Below are positions 41,711 to 50,073 of a stretch of DNA of 51,791 bases, piece by piece. Origin of the DNA: an uncultured Prevotella sp. (GTDB taxonomy: Bacteria > Bacteroidota > Bacteroidia > Bacteroidales > Bacteroidaceae); the NCBI GenBank assembly GCA_900546345.1, contig URCI01000017.1, forward strand, positions 1-51,791. The letters run 5' to 3'. A program made the translations under genes and the position numbers. Positions within the stretch are counted from its first letter, which is position 1. Each line of letters opens with the position of its first letter. Below the pieces are notes generated by a model. That model was not told where the DNA came from and ran no database searches. It was given only the letters and a program-made list of their open reading frames with translations.

Positions 41711-42764
41711 ACTTTGTCGTGACGGTCTCTGCCTCCACAGCAGGATGCATAGCCTCTGAAGCCTCTGCTGAGGGCTCAGCCTCTGCAGCTTTCACGGCTG
41801 CAGGATGACGCAAGTCCCAACGGAGATAGAGACCGGCGAGGATGGTACCAGAGATGCTGTGCCAAGCACAACTGATAGCACACGGCAAAAGAGCGAGAGG
41901 CTGTGCGGCAAAGAAATTAGAAGCCAGCACGGTGGCCAAACCGGCGTTTTGCATACCGACCTCAATGGAGATTGTGCGTTTCTTGGCAACATTGAAGCCT
42001 GCCAACCGTCCGGCAAACCAACCTAAAAGGTAGCCCAGCGAATTATGACAAAAGACAACGGCAAATGTCCAAATGAACAATACAAAGCCACGAGCCACCA
42101 AGTCATCATGAACTGCCGAAATGACACCACCCACGATGATGGCCAGACAGGTGACGCTCAGTCCGGGCATCAGTCCTTGCAACGTCGGGAAGAAGCTCCG
42201 ATGACTGAAGAAGTAGTTCAATGCGCAGCCCAAGGCGACAGGAATAATTGTCACAATGATGATATTCTCGAACATACCCACTGTGTCAATGGCGATAATC
42301 TGTCCACCAAGAAACTGCATGAGCAGGGGAGTCATTACCGGTGCCACTAACGTGGAAGCACAGGACATGCCTACTGAAAAGGCCACATCACCATGGCACA
42401 GATAAGACATCACATTGCTCGACACACCACCAGGACAGCAACCCACCAACAGGATACCCAAGGCTAAGGCCGGTTCCAGATGAAACACATGTACGAGCGT
42501 CCATGCCACACCCGGCATGATAATGAATTGAGCGCATGCTCCTATGAAGATGTCAAGCGGGCGACGGGCCAGAATACGGAAATCCTCGGTTGTCAGCGTG
42601 AGTCCCATGGTCAGCATAATAATGCCCAGAATGACTGTCTGCGTGTTGCCACGCACCCAATCAAAAATGTGCGGGAAGAAGAAAGTAAACACTGCAATAG
42701 CAATCACGAAGGGTGTGGCGTTCTTTGCCAGCCATCCTGAAAACGATACTAACGATTTAACCAT
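41709..42764 (-). CDS. Bile acid:sodium symporter family carrier
   Basis: A 351-residue membrane protein with about ten helices of the BASS/SBF family. Family motifs include GIIMLTMGLTLTTEDFRILARRP (about residues 46-68), LLVGCCPGGVSSNVMSYL (about 104-121) and ISIEVGMQNAGLATVLAS (about 254-271). The C-terminal 35 residues are Ala/Glu-rich and likely disordered in the cytoplasm. Substrates of bacterial members include bile acids, pantoate and other organic anions; none can be assigned here. Confidence 0.92.
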   Translation of the reverse strand: MVKSLVSFSGWLAKNATPFVIAIAVFTFFFPHIFDWVRGNTQTVILGIIMLTMGLTLTTEDFRILARRPLDIFIGACAQFIIMPGVAWTLVHVFHLEPALALGILLVGCCPGGVSSNVMSYLCHGDVAFSVGMSCASTLVAPVMTPLLMQFLGGQIIAIDTVGMFENIIIVTIIPVALGCALNYFFSHRSFFPTLQGLMPGLSVTCLAIIVGGVISAVHDDLVARGFVLFIWTFAVVFCHNSLGYLLGWFAGRLAGFNVAKKRTISIEVGMQNAGLATVLASNFFAAQPLALLPCAISCAWHSISGTILAGLYLRWDLRHPAAVKAAEAEPSAEASEAMHPAVEAETVTTK

Positions 42765-42813
42765 AAGACTCTTTTGTTTATAACAATCTATTATCTTTTC
42801 TCGAAAGATGGTG

Positions 42814-42821
42814 CAAAGTTA
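42814..42821 (-). promoter_or_regulatory. Candidate -7 box for the symporter gene
   Basis: The minus strand reads TAACTTTG, matching TAnnTTTG, 49 nt before the symporter start. A matching -33 box was not found. Confidence 0.45.
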
Positions 42822-42930
42822 CAACTAATTTTAGAAATAGAATAATAAAACATAAGTTTTTCTGCCTTTTATGTTGGATTCTATCAAAAATATCAAGAAA
42901 AGACACTGTTTTCACACATATCTCCTTCGC

Positions 42931-42972
42931 AAAAGAGAACAAAAGAGCCCGACACAATGATTGCACTTCTAT
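42931..42972. repeat. Decayed copy of the mrp terminator
   Basis: This 42-bp stretch aligns along its length with 42975-43016 at a 44-bp offset, sharing GAGAACAAAA and GCCC...ACACAATG-type words. The second stem arm is lost here, so it should not fold. It looks like a tandem duplication of the mrp terminator. Confidence 0.6.
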
Positions 42973-42986
42973 ACAAGAGAGAACAA

Positions 42987-43014
42987 AAAAGCCCAACGCA
43001 ATGGTTGGGCTTTT
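42987..43014 (-). terminator. Terminator of mrp
   Basis: AAGCCCAAC (42989-42997) pairs with GTTGGGCTT (43004-43012); A/T pairs extend it to 42987 and 43014. Read on minus it is followed by T-rich sequence, 25 nt after the mrp stop. Confidence 0.85.
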
Positions 43015-43038
43015 ATAATGGAGTTGAAAGAAAACGTA

Positions 43039-44154
43039 TTATTCTTGATGGTTGTTGACCTGTACGATCTTTGTCTTCGGAAGATTCTTGTTGCGAACAT
43101 TCACCGTCGTCACCACAGCCTGCGCCAGATTGATAAAGGCCTGTCCCACGATGGAATCGACATGCAAGGCAGCCGGTTCACCGGCATCTCCACTCTCGCA
43201 GATACTCTGCACGATAGGGATCTGCGCCAACAGCGGGCATCCCATCTCCTGTGCCAGATTCTTGCATCCGTCCTTCCCAAAGATGTAGTATTTGTTTTCA
43301 GGCAGTTCAGCAGGTGTGAACCATGCCATGTTCTCCACAAGACCAAGGATAGGCACGTTGACCTTATCGTTGCGATACATGTCAATACCCTTCCGTGCAT
43401 CGGCCAGCGCGACCTTCTGCGGGGTAGAGACGATAACGGCACCCGTGATGGCAAGCGTCTGCAATAGCGTCAGATGGATGTCGGAAGTGCCCGGCGGCGT
43501 GTCGAGGACGAAATAGTCAAGGTCGCCCCAGTCAGCGTCGGCAATGAGTTGCTTCAGTGCCGCGGTGGCCATGCCGCCACGCCACAAAGTGGCAGTATCG
43601 GGATCTACAAAGAATCCGATACTCAGCAGCTTTACTCCATATTTCACAATCGGTTCGATCAGATCACGTCCGTCCACTTCCACAGCATTGGGCCGGACAT
43701 TTTCCACTCCAAACATCTTAGGTACGGAGGGACCGAAAATGTCGGTGTCGAGCAGTCCTACTTTATAGCCGAGCTTAGCCAAGGCGATAGCGAGGTTGGC
43801 CGCCACCGTGCTCTTGCCTACTCCACCCTTTCCGGAACTTACCGCGATGATGTTTTTCACCTGTGGCAGGAGTTTTTCCACAGCAGGGCGTGGTGCCGAC
43901 TTGAACTCTGTCTGGACGGTTACCTCCACGTCAGGACTGATATGGTAGTGAATGGCAGCTTCGGCAGCCTTCACCGTGGACTTGAGGAAAGGATCCGTCT
44001 CGCGTGGAAAGACAAGGATGATTCTTACCTTCATGCCGTTAATGCTGGGCGTGTCAGCAAGCATGCCGCTCTCAATCAGATTTTTCTTTGTGCCTGGATA
44101 AATCACCGTGGCCAAGGCTTGTTCTATCAGTTTGGGATATAATGTCATTGTCAT
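43039..44154 (-). CDS. Mrp/NBP35-type iron-sulfur cluster carrier ATPase
   Basis: A 371-residue ParA-like ATPase that carries or inserts Fe-S clusters. An N-terminal MIP18/DUF59-type domain (about residues 1-85) is followed by the deviant Walker A KGGVGKS (109-115), LLDTDIFGPSVPKMFG (about 132-147), DYFVLDTPPGTSDIHLTLLQ and ENMAWFTPAELPENKYYIFG. A start two codons downstream is equally possible. It has its own promoter at 44174-44205 and is divergent from the GH115-like gene. Confidence 0.93.
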   Translation of the reverse strand: MTMTLYPKLIEQALATVIYPGTKKNLIESGMLADTPSINGMKVRIILVFPRETDPFLKSTVKAAEAAIHYHISPDVEVTVQTEFKSAPRPAVEKLLPQVKNIIAVSSGKGGVGKSTVAANLAIALAKLGYKVGLLDTDIFGPSVPKMFGVENVRPNAVEVDGRDLIEPIVKYGVKLLSIGFFVDPDTATLWRGGMATAALKQLIADADWGDLDYFVLDTPPGTSDIHLTLLQTLAITGAVIVSTPQKVALADARKGIDMYRNDKVNVPILGLVENMAWFTPAELPENKYYIFGKDGCKNLAQEMGCPLLAQIPIVQSICESGDAGEPAALHVDSIVGQAFINLAQAVVTTVNVRNKNLPKTKIVQVNNHQE

Positions 44155-44173
44155 ATTGAGTTGATGTTGTCCA

Positions 44174-44205
44174 CAAATGTACCTATAATTTGCGGAAAGG
44201 ACAAA
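44174..44205 (-). promoter_or_regulatory. Promoter of mrp
   Basis: On minus: TTTG (complement of 44202-44205), 20-nt spacer, TACATTTG (complement of 44174-44181), 19 nt before the mrp start. Confidence 0.75.
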
Positions 44206-44286
44206 TTTTTTTTAATATTTATGTTAGCTCATCTCAAAAAAAGAAAAATTAGCCAAAAGCAGAGGGGCTACCTTGCAGAAAATAAG

Positions 44287-44294
44287 TATCTTTG
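44287..44294 (+). promoter_or_regulatory. Candidate -7 box for the GH115-like gene
   Basis: TATCTTTG matches TAnnTTTG 30 nt before the ATG at 44325. It covers the alternative TTG start at 44292, which therefore should not be used. No clear -33 box was found. Confidence 0.5.
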
Positions 44295-44324
44295 TTTGAT
44301 ACAGATAACAAGAACACGATTGGC

Positions 44325-46475
44325 ATGAAATCAACACACCATATTATATTATACCTGCTTTTCTCATTTATTCCCTGTCAGTTGCTTGCAAGCAACGTTG
44401 TCTGGTACAACGGCAAGGGCCACGTCACCTATACTATCCAGAAGAAACACGCCGACGTGGTGGACAAAGCTTTGACCATGTTCTCCGCCGACATGCAGGC
44501 TGTCACGGGCAAACGCGCAGAGAAAAGCGGCGACGGAGTGATCAACATCTTTCAACTGAACCGTGCCAGCAACAAGGACATGCAACGGCTGAAAGAGCTC
44601 AACGTGCCCTTCATGAGTTTCATCACCCGGGCTGATGCCTTTTGGCTGGGTGTGCGCCAAGGCAAGATCACCGTGGTGGGCAGCAATGGGCGCGGAACAG
44701 CCTATGGCGTTTTGGAGCTGTCGCGGCTGGCCGGTGTCTCGCCATGGACTTGGTGGGGCGACGTCATACCGGAGCGGAAGAGCCGTCTGACCTTGAGCGA
44801 TCACTACGAAACCATGCAAAGCCCGTCAGTAGCGCAGAGAGGTGTCAGTCTGCAAGGCATACGGTGGTCCACACTTGTCTGGGACCACCAACACCTTGAC
44901 AAGTATTTCCGGCAAGACGCATTGGGTCCCAACTACTATCATCAGCTCTTCGAGTTGATGCTCAGACTACGCGCCAACACCTTATGGACAGGTTCTTCTC
45001 AGTCAGCCAAAGTCCTTCGGCATCTCAAAGACGACATACAAGTTGCCGACTCGTTTGACATGGACATCGTCACGCATCAGAAAGGACGAACTTACACCGA
45101 CGACGGCTATGGCTATCTCCAGGGCTCGCCCTGTGATGAAAAGCAAGAGGATGACACCCACTCGACACTCGTCTATCACCTCAGCTACCAAGGCAATCCC
45201 CACGACTATCTGTGGCTGTCCACGACACAACCGGGACTGATCTATCAGTCGCTGAGAAGCAGTTGGGACAAGGGCATCCGTCAGCAGTGGATTGCCGTCA
45301 TCCATGATCCTAAGGTGGCCGCCTACAGTCTCTCCCTGTTCATGGACATGGCATGGAACATCAATGCAACGGGTCCGGACGCACTGAAGAAACACCTTGA
45401 AGACTGGCTCACACAACAATTCGGACAAGAGGCCGGTGAGCGCCTGATCAAACCTGTGACTAAGTTCTATTGGCTTTGCGGCATCCGTCGTCCTGAGTTC
45501 ATGGGTTGGAACCAAACAGGATCAAACACCAAAGGAAACCGTGTCGAAGAACAGCCCGTGCAGGTTTCTGAGCTCAATGCCGAGCAATTTGGCAATGAAC
45601 TGGAACGCTACCTCAACGATTACCAAGAGATAGAGGAAGAGATCGGACGCATCGAGACTTCCATCCCCTCGTCGTTGCGCGATGCCTACTTTGCAGCCGT
45701 GAAATACCCGGTCTACGCCGCTGCCGCCATGGCCACGAAGCAATTGCAGGCTCAGGAGGCACGCACCATCGGACGCAAAGAGAGTTTCCACCATGATGAC
45801 GAAGCACTCGAATCGGCCGTGAGAAGCTGGAAGGCCTACCAAGACATCATCAGCCTGACCAACTACTACAACCAGAAACTGGCTCATGGCAAATGGAACG
45901 GATTGATGGATATGGCGCCCCGTGGACTGCAAGTCTTCCAAGCACCCACGTTCATCGACAATCTGACAACCGAAGAACTGAAGAAATACGACGGCTACGA
46001 CGGTATCGACGCACCTATGGACGACGACGGATGTGTGGTCAAAAACGCATGTGACTACACTTCGGCTTCAAAGACTGTCACTACGATCGAATTGCTGGGG
46101 CACTCCATGAAAGCCGTCGTGCTCCCCAAGGGGACTTCGATCTCTTTCCAGTTCTACGCTCCCGAAGGCGAAGCCGCACTGAGAACAGCCCTGATCCCCA
46201 CCCTTCCCTGCAAGAACGGACAGTTGCGCTACACGGTGACACTCGACAGCGACACGACCTTCACCTATTCCCTCGGCGAGCAAGACTCCTCGGAGCGTTG
46301 GAAGGTCAACGTGCTGCGTGGGCAAGCCATCCGCACCGACGACATACGACTCTCATCCGGCACGCACACGCTCACCATTCGCGCCCTCGACGACGGCATC
46401 ATTGTCGATCAGTGGATGCTGGATTATGATCGGGACCGACAATTCTATATCTTCCCCGTCAAGCCGGCTATTTAA
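44325..46475 (+). CDS. GH115-related secreted protein lacking part of the catalytic domain
   Basis: A 716-residue exported protein (signal peptide about residues 1-23) related to GH115 xylan alpha-glucuronidases, which are usually longer (roughly 800-1000 residues). The N-terminal domain shows VVGSNGRGTAYGVLELSRLAGVSPWTWWGDV-type sequence (about 117-147), then QRGVSLQGIRW and YHQLFELMLRLRANTLWTG (205-223). At about 250-258 the sequence jumps from VADSFDMDIVT to DDGYGYLQG and then YHLSYQGNPHDYLWLSTTQP, which in full-length members are more than 100 residues apart. The C-terminal helical and beta domains are intact. The open frame is clean, so this is a compacted protein, not a frameshift. Activity is doubtful. 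Confidence 0.8.
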   Translation: MKSTHHIILYLLFSFIPCQLLASNVVWYNGKGHVTYTIQKKHADVVDKALTMFSADMQAVTGKRAEKSGDGVINIFQLNRASNKDMQRLKELNVPFMSFITRADAFWLGVRQGKITVVGSNGRGTAYGVLELSRLAGVSPWTWWGDVIPERKSRLTLSDHYETMQSPSVAQRGVSLQGIRWSTLVWDHQHLDKYFRQDALGPNYYHQLFELMLRLRANTLWTGSSQSAKVLRHLKDDIQVADSFDMDIVTHQKGRTYTDDGYGYLQGSPCDEKQEDDTHSTLVYHLSYQGNPHDYLWLSTTQPGLIYQSLRSSWDKGIRQQWIAVIHDPKVAAYSLSLFMDMAWNINATGPDALKKHLEDWLTQQFGQEAGERLIKPVTKFYWLCGIRRPEFMGWNQTGSNTKGNRVEEQPVQVSELNAEQFGNELERYLNDYQEIEEEIGRIETSIPSSLRDAYFAAVKYPVYAAAAMATKQLQAQEARTIGRKESFHHDDEALESAVRSWKAYQDIISLTNYYNQKLAHGKWNGLMDMAPRGLQVFQAPTFIDNLTTEELKKYDGYDGIDAPMDDDGCVVKNACDYTSASKTVTTIELLGHSMKAVVLPKGTSISFQFYAPEGEAALRTALIPTLPCKNGQLRYTVTLDSDTTFTYSLGEQDSSERWKVNVLRGQAIRTDDIRLSSGTHTLTIRALDDGIIVDQWMLDYDRDRQFYIFPVKPAI

Positions 46476-46513
46476 CCAACACAGAAACGTTCACCCATTA
46501 TTTTTCCACCTTC

Positions 46514-47926
46514 ATGACACTTCCAGAGCAGTTTGAAGACTATACCCGCCAGCTCATGGGCGCAGAGCGCTACGAGCGTTTGTGCCGGGCCTTGGACACC
46601 CCCTCACCGACAAGCATCCGTTTCAATCCATTCAAAACGACTGAGGAAGAACGGCAAAACATGACTTTTCCCAGCCATGACGAAGTTTCCATCCGTCAGG
46701 GCGACCGTGTTGGCTGGTGCCCGGAAGGGTGTTATCTGCCTCAGCGTCCAGCCTTCACGCTGGATCCTCTCCTCCATGCCGGTGTCTATTACGTACAGGA
46801 AGCCTCCTCGATGTTTGTCAGTCACGTCGTCAAGGAGTTTGTCAAAGAGCCTGTCAGAATGCTGGATCTCTGTGCAGCCCCCGGTGGAAAGACCACAGCT
46901 GTCAGAGCGACACTGCCTGAAGGGAGCCTGCTCTTCTGCAACGAACCCGTAAAGCTGCGGGCCAACATCCTTTCCGAGAACATGCAGAAGTTTGGGCACC
47001 CTGAAGTGATCGTCACCAACAACTATCCCAAAGACTATGCCCGTTCGGGGCTGCGCTTTGACGTGATCCTCGCCGACGTGCCTTGTTCGGGCGAAGGCAT
47101 GTTCCGCAAAGACGAAGACGCCGTGAGACTCTGGACGCCACAGCATGTGGAGGACTGCCGCAACTTGCAAAGGGAAATCGTCGAGACCATCTGGCCCTGT
47201 CTCAATGCCGGAGGCTTGCTTATCTATAGTACCTGCACTTTCAATGCAAAGGAAGACGAGGAGAACATCGCATGGATCGCTGAGAACTTGGGGGCCGACG
47301 TGTTGCCTGTGCCCATCGACAGCCAGTGGCAGGTCACAGGAGCCTTGGTGGGCGATCATCCCGCCTGCCGCTTCATTCCGGACTACACGATAGGCGAAGG
47401 ATTGTTTATGGCTGTGCTGAGGAAGCACGGACAGAAGGAAGGGCACGCCACGACGGACACAAGAGAGGAGAAGCAAAGAAAAAAAGAGAGACGGAAGCAA
47501 GACCATCATCCCTCGTCAACCGATTACCAGACATGGTTGCAGGCACCGGCTGACTTTCACTGGGTGGCTGACCGGCTGGTCGCCATCCCCCGGCAATGGG
47601 ACGCTGACTACCTTCAGGCCGCCAAATATCTGCGCATCCTTCAGGCGGGCATCACCATCGGCACAGCAAAAGGCAAGGATCTGATTCCCGACGAGAGCCT
47701 TGCACTCTCCACAATGCTCTGTGACAACGCCTTCCCAAAATGGGAAGCCGACTATCACGAGGCGATACACTATCTCCGGCGCGAGGCCATCCCGCTCCCC
47801 TCTGACATGCCAAAAGGATATGTGCTTGTGACTTATCAGGGCCATGCCCTGGGCTTTGTGAAGAACTTAGGAACACGCGCCAACAATCTCTACCCCAAAG
47901 AATGGAAAATCAAGATCACGCTTTGA
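46514..47926 (+). CDS. rRNA (cytosine-C5)-methyltransferase, RsmF/NOL1-NOP2-Sun family
   Basis: A 470-residue m5C RNA methyltransferase. The SAM motif is LDLCAAPGGKTTAV (residues 117-130). The two conserved cysteines are Cys-191 (DVPCSGEGMFRK) and the nucleophile Cys-241 (IYSTCTF). A C-terminal PUA-like/RsmF domain ends LGFVKNLGTRANNLYPKEW. Residues about 308-335 are a very charged linker (EEKQRKKERRKQDHH). Its last 25 bp overlap folA. rRNA specificity is from family context. Confidence 0.92.
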   Translation: MTLPEQFEDYTRQLMGAERYERLCRALDTPSPTSIRFNPFKTTEEERQNMTFPSHDEVSIRQGDRVGWCPEGCYLPQRPAFTLDPLLHAGVYYVQEASSMFVSHVVKEFVKEPVRMLDLCAAPGGKTTAVRATLPEGSLLFCNEPVKLRANILSENMQKFGHPEVIVTNNYPKDYARSGLRFDVILADVPCSGEGMFRKDEDAVRLWTPQHVEDCRNLQREIVETIWPCLNAGGLLIYSTCTFNAKEDEENIAWIAENLGADVLPVPIDSQWQVTGALVGDHPACRFIPDYTIGEGLFMAVLRKHGQKEGHATTDTREEKQRKKERRKQDHHPSSTDYQTWLQAPADFHWVADRLVAIPRQWDADYLQAAKYLRILQAGITIGTAKGKDLIPDESLALSTMLCDNAFPKWEADYHEAIHYLRREAIPLPSDMPKGYVLVTYQGHALGFVKNLGTRANNLYPKEWKIKITL

Positions 47927-48399
47927 TCAGCATCATTGTGGCCATGTCGCCAAGCCGGGCCATTGGCTATCACAATCAGTTGCCCTGGCATCTGCCCGAA
48001 GACTTGGCCCATTTCAAGCAGCTGACCTCCGGCCACACGATCATCATGGGGCGCAAGACTTTCGAGTCCCTGCCCAACGGTGCCTTGCCCAACCGTCGCA
48101 ATGTGGTCATCACACGACAGAGCGAGCGATTGCGGGACAAGATGCATGACTGTGTCCTCTATGGTTCACTGAAAGAGGCGATGGAACAAGAGACCAAGAC
48201 CGGTGAGGTCTTTGTCATCGGTGGAGAAAGCATCTACCGACAGGCCTTGCCTCTGGCCGACAGCATCTATGCCACACTCGTCGACCAAGAGCCGGAGGTT
48301 GCTGATGCCTGGTTTCCGGAAGTCGACGCCAGCCAATGGCAGATAACAAAAAAGGAGAAGCACACTGGCTTCTCCTTCTTGTATTTCACAAGGAAATAA
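47902..48399 (+). CDS. folA: Dihydrofolate reductase
   Basis: A 165-residue DHFR that reduces dihydrofolate to tetrahydrofolate with NADPH. Motifs: ISIIVAMSPSRAIGYHNQLPWHLPEDLAHFK (about residues 9-39) with the acidic active-site residue in LPEDL, IIMGRKTFESLP, and EVFVIGGESIYRQALPLAD. It starts inside the end of the rRNA methyltransferase gene, which suggests coupling. Its last codons contain a hairpin that works as terminator for the convergent lrp-like gene. Confidence 0.96.
   Translation: MENQDHALISIIVAMSPSRAIGYHNQLPWHLPEDLAHFKQLTSGHTIIMGRKTFESLPNGALPNRRNVVITRQSERLRDKMHDCVLYGSLKEAMEQETKTGEVFVIGGESIYRQALPLADSIYATLVDQEPEVADAWFPEVDASQWQITKKEKHTGFSFLYFTRK
48352..48377 (-). terminator. Terminator of the lrp-like gene inside folA
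   Basis: AAGGAGAAGC (48352-48361) and GCTTCTCCTT (48368-48377) form a perfect 10-bp stem. On minus it is followed by T-rich sequence (complement of 48348-48353), 32 nt after the lrp-like stop. The hairpin lies within the last 50 nt of folA. Confidence 0.75.
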
Positions 48400-48408
48400 T
48401 TTCAAGAC

Positions 48409-48927
48409 TCAATCATTGTTGTCGCTCAGATCTGCGTCGTCATCGTCGTCGTCGACCTCTTCCTCGTCATTGGGGATAGGCAACTGGCGGTCGATGACCG
48501 CATTGAAGTTGACGATGGTCTCACTGCGTGACAGCCCCAGAGGCTGTAGCTTGTCATGAATGATGTTCATCAGATGATGGTTGTTGCGAGCATAGAGCTT
48601 GACGAACATGTCATAACCACCCGTTGTGATGTTGCACTCAGTGACTTCCGGTATCTTCTTGAGTTTCTCCACGACATCGTCAAATGTCGTGGGATCCTTT
48701 AAATACAAACCGATATAAGCACATGTCTCGTAGCCGATCTTCTCAGGATCCACGATAAACTGCGATCCCTTGAGGATGCCAAGTTGAGTAAGTTTTTGAA
48801 TACGCTGATGAATCGCAGCTCCACTGACATTGCAGGCACGCGCCACCTCCAAAAAAGCGATGCGCGCGTCTGATGAAATGAGCTGCAGAATCTTTCTGTC
48901 TAAAGCATCTAATTTGTGTCTAGCCAT
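48409..48927 (-). CDS. Lrp/AsnC family regulator with acidic tail
   Basis: A 172-residue regulator starting at 48927 (MARHKLDALDRKILQLI). An N-terminal helix-turn-helix (about residues 5-55, with ARIAFLEVARACNVSGAAIHQRIQKL) is followed by an AsnC/RAM ligand-binding domain (about 65-145, with VTECNITTGGYDMFVKLYARN). The last 20 residues are almost all Asp, Glu and Asn (EEEVDDDDDDADLSDNND), an addition not usual in Lrp proteins. Targets are unknown; an amino acid effector is expected from the family. Confidence 0.93.
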   Translation of the reverse strand: MARHKLDALDRKILQLISSDARIAFLEVARACNVSGAAIHQRIQKLTQLGILKGSQFIVDPEKIGYETCAYIGLYLKDPTTFDDVVEKLKKIPEVTECNITTGGYDMFVKLYARNNHHLMNIIHDKLQPLGLSRSETIVNFNAVIDRQLPIPNDEEEVDDDDDDADLSDNND

Positions 48928-48947
48928 TTTTTCTATTAATTTGCCCA

Positions 48948-48978
48948 CAAAGATACATATAATTCTTCAAGTATGCAA
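48948..48978 (-). promoter_or_regulatory. Promoter of the lrp-like gene
   Basis: On minus: TTG (complement of 48976-48978), 20-nt spacer, TATCTTTG (complement of 48948-48955), 20 nt before the start at 48927. The box overlaps the longer frame's start, which supports the shorter protein. Confidence 0.65.
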
Positions 48979-49043
48979 TATTTTAGGGAAAATAATTATT
49001 AAATGACACTTTTTCCTAAAAAGTTCACATGGAAAATAGCCTT

Positions 49044-49526
49044 TTATTCATATTTTGCGGCTTTTCCGTCTTCCGGAGTTGCCGAATAACTGACTTTAAG
49101 CGCCTTGGCCTGACGCAAAGCCTGCTTCACATCGGTGATGATCCCCATGGGGGTGTGACGGTCGGCTTTGATCGACACGGTCATCTGCTGTTGATCTTCA
49201 GGTGACATACGGTCCTTTTCCTCGGAGACATAGTCTGTGACGTCTGCCGGAGAGCCAAACTTGTCATTGAGTTGTATCATCGTCCGTCCATGCGTGGTCT
49301 GCCCCATCGTACCGGCAGCCTTACCTATATAGATATAGGTGACGGCCGTCTTCTTGGTCAGCCGCGTCAGCTCGGTACCTTGCGGCGTGCGGTATTGCAC
49401 CTTCACCGCCACCTTCTGCATGTGCGTGACAATCATGAAGAAAAACAGCACGCTAAAGATCAGGTCGGGCAGCGAGGCGGTATTGAGTCCCGGCACCGTG
49501 TGTTCTTTCCGTCGAAACATGCTCAT
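49044..49526 (-). CDS. ExbD/TolR-type proton-channel accessory protein, second copy
   Basis: A 160-residue ExbD/TolR protein with one transmembrane helix (about residues 20-37) preceded by the LNTASLPDLIFSVLFFFMI motif, where Asp-17 is the proton-relay residue, and a periplasmic domain. It is the last of four genes and overlaps the first exbD by 4 bp. With ExbB it would convert proton motive force to work on TonB or a Tol-like system. Confidence 0.92.
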   Translation of the reverse strand: MSMFRRKEHTVPGLNTASLPDLIFSVLFFFMIVTHMQKVAVKVQYRTPQGTELTRLTKKTAVTYIYIGKAAGTMGQTTHGRTMIQLNDKFGSPADVTDYVSEEKDRMSPEDQQQMTVSIKADRHTPMGIITDVKQALRQAKALKVSYSATPEDGKAAKYE

Positions 49527-50071
49527 TGTTGACCTCCTTTCAGTGGTTGTTGCGCTGCACGCGCACTGTCATCATACTGTTCAGCGATCCGTTGAGGGAT
49601 CTCGTCCTTGATCTTGTCGCGCTGATCGTCCGACAACTCGGCATAGTGCCGGCCGAACTGCGCCAGCGCTTTGCGTTCGCGCAATGACCGATAAGCGTTG
49701 ACAAGTTGGTTTTGCATATGGAAATAGACATCATAGCTGGCCATTGGATCGGTACTGACCTTGATGAGATGCCGCTTGCCAAGTCGTGTGACAAATACTT
49801 CCACCCGCCGCTGCAACCGGTTCACGGCATAGGGCTTGCCATTGACCAGCAATTTGTTGTCAGCCGTGATCTGCAAGTCGAGCACGGTTCCCTTTTCCAC
49901 AAACGACTCCTGACGCTGCTGTTGTCCCGCTGGCGGCAACTGGCGCGTGATGCCCTTATCCACGTCCATATTGGTGGTGACGAGGAAGAAAATGAGCAGC
50001 ATAAAGGAGATGTCGGCCGTAGAAGTGGTATTCAACTGAGGCACAACACGCTTGCGATGATGGAAATTCAT
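49523..50071 (-). CDS. ExbD/TolR-type proton-channel accessory protein, first copy
   Basis: A 182-residue ExbD/TolR protein. The motif VPQLNTTSTADISFMLLIFFLV (about residues 9-30) gives the single transmembrane helix and the conserved Asp-20. The periplasmic part (about 35-182) is longer than in the second copy and ends in a Gln/Ala-rich tail. It lies between the small membrane protein gene (2-bp gap) and the second exbD. Confidence 0.92.
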   Translation of the reverse strand: MNFHHRKRVVPQLNTTSTADISFMLLIFFLVTTNMDVDKGITRQLPPAGQQQRQESFVEKGTVLDLQITADNKLLVNGKPYAVNRLQRRVEVFVTRLGKRHLIKVSTDPMASYDVYFHMQNQLVNAYRSLRERKALAQFGRHYAELSDDQRDKIKDEIPQRIAEQYDDSARAAQQPLKGGQQ

Positions 50072-50073
50072 TG

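Noticed and set aside
44292..44324. TTG start for the GH115-like protein
   Set aside because: It lies within the TATCTTTG -7 box (44287-44294), and starting at ATG 44325 gives a proper signal peptide.
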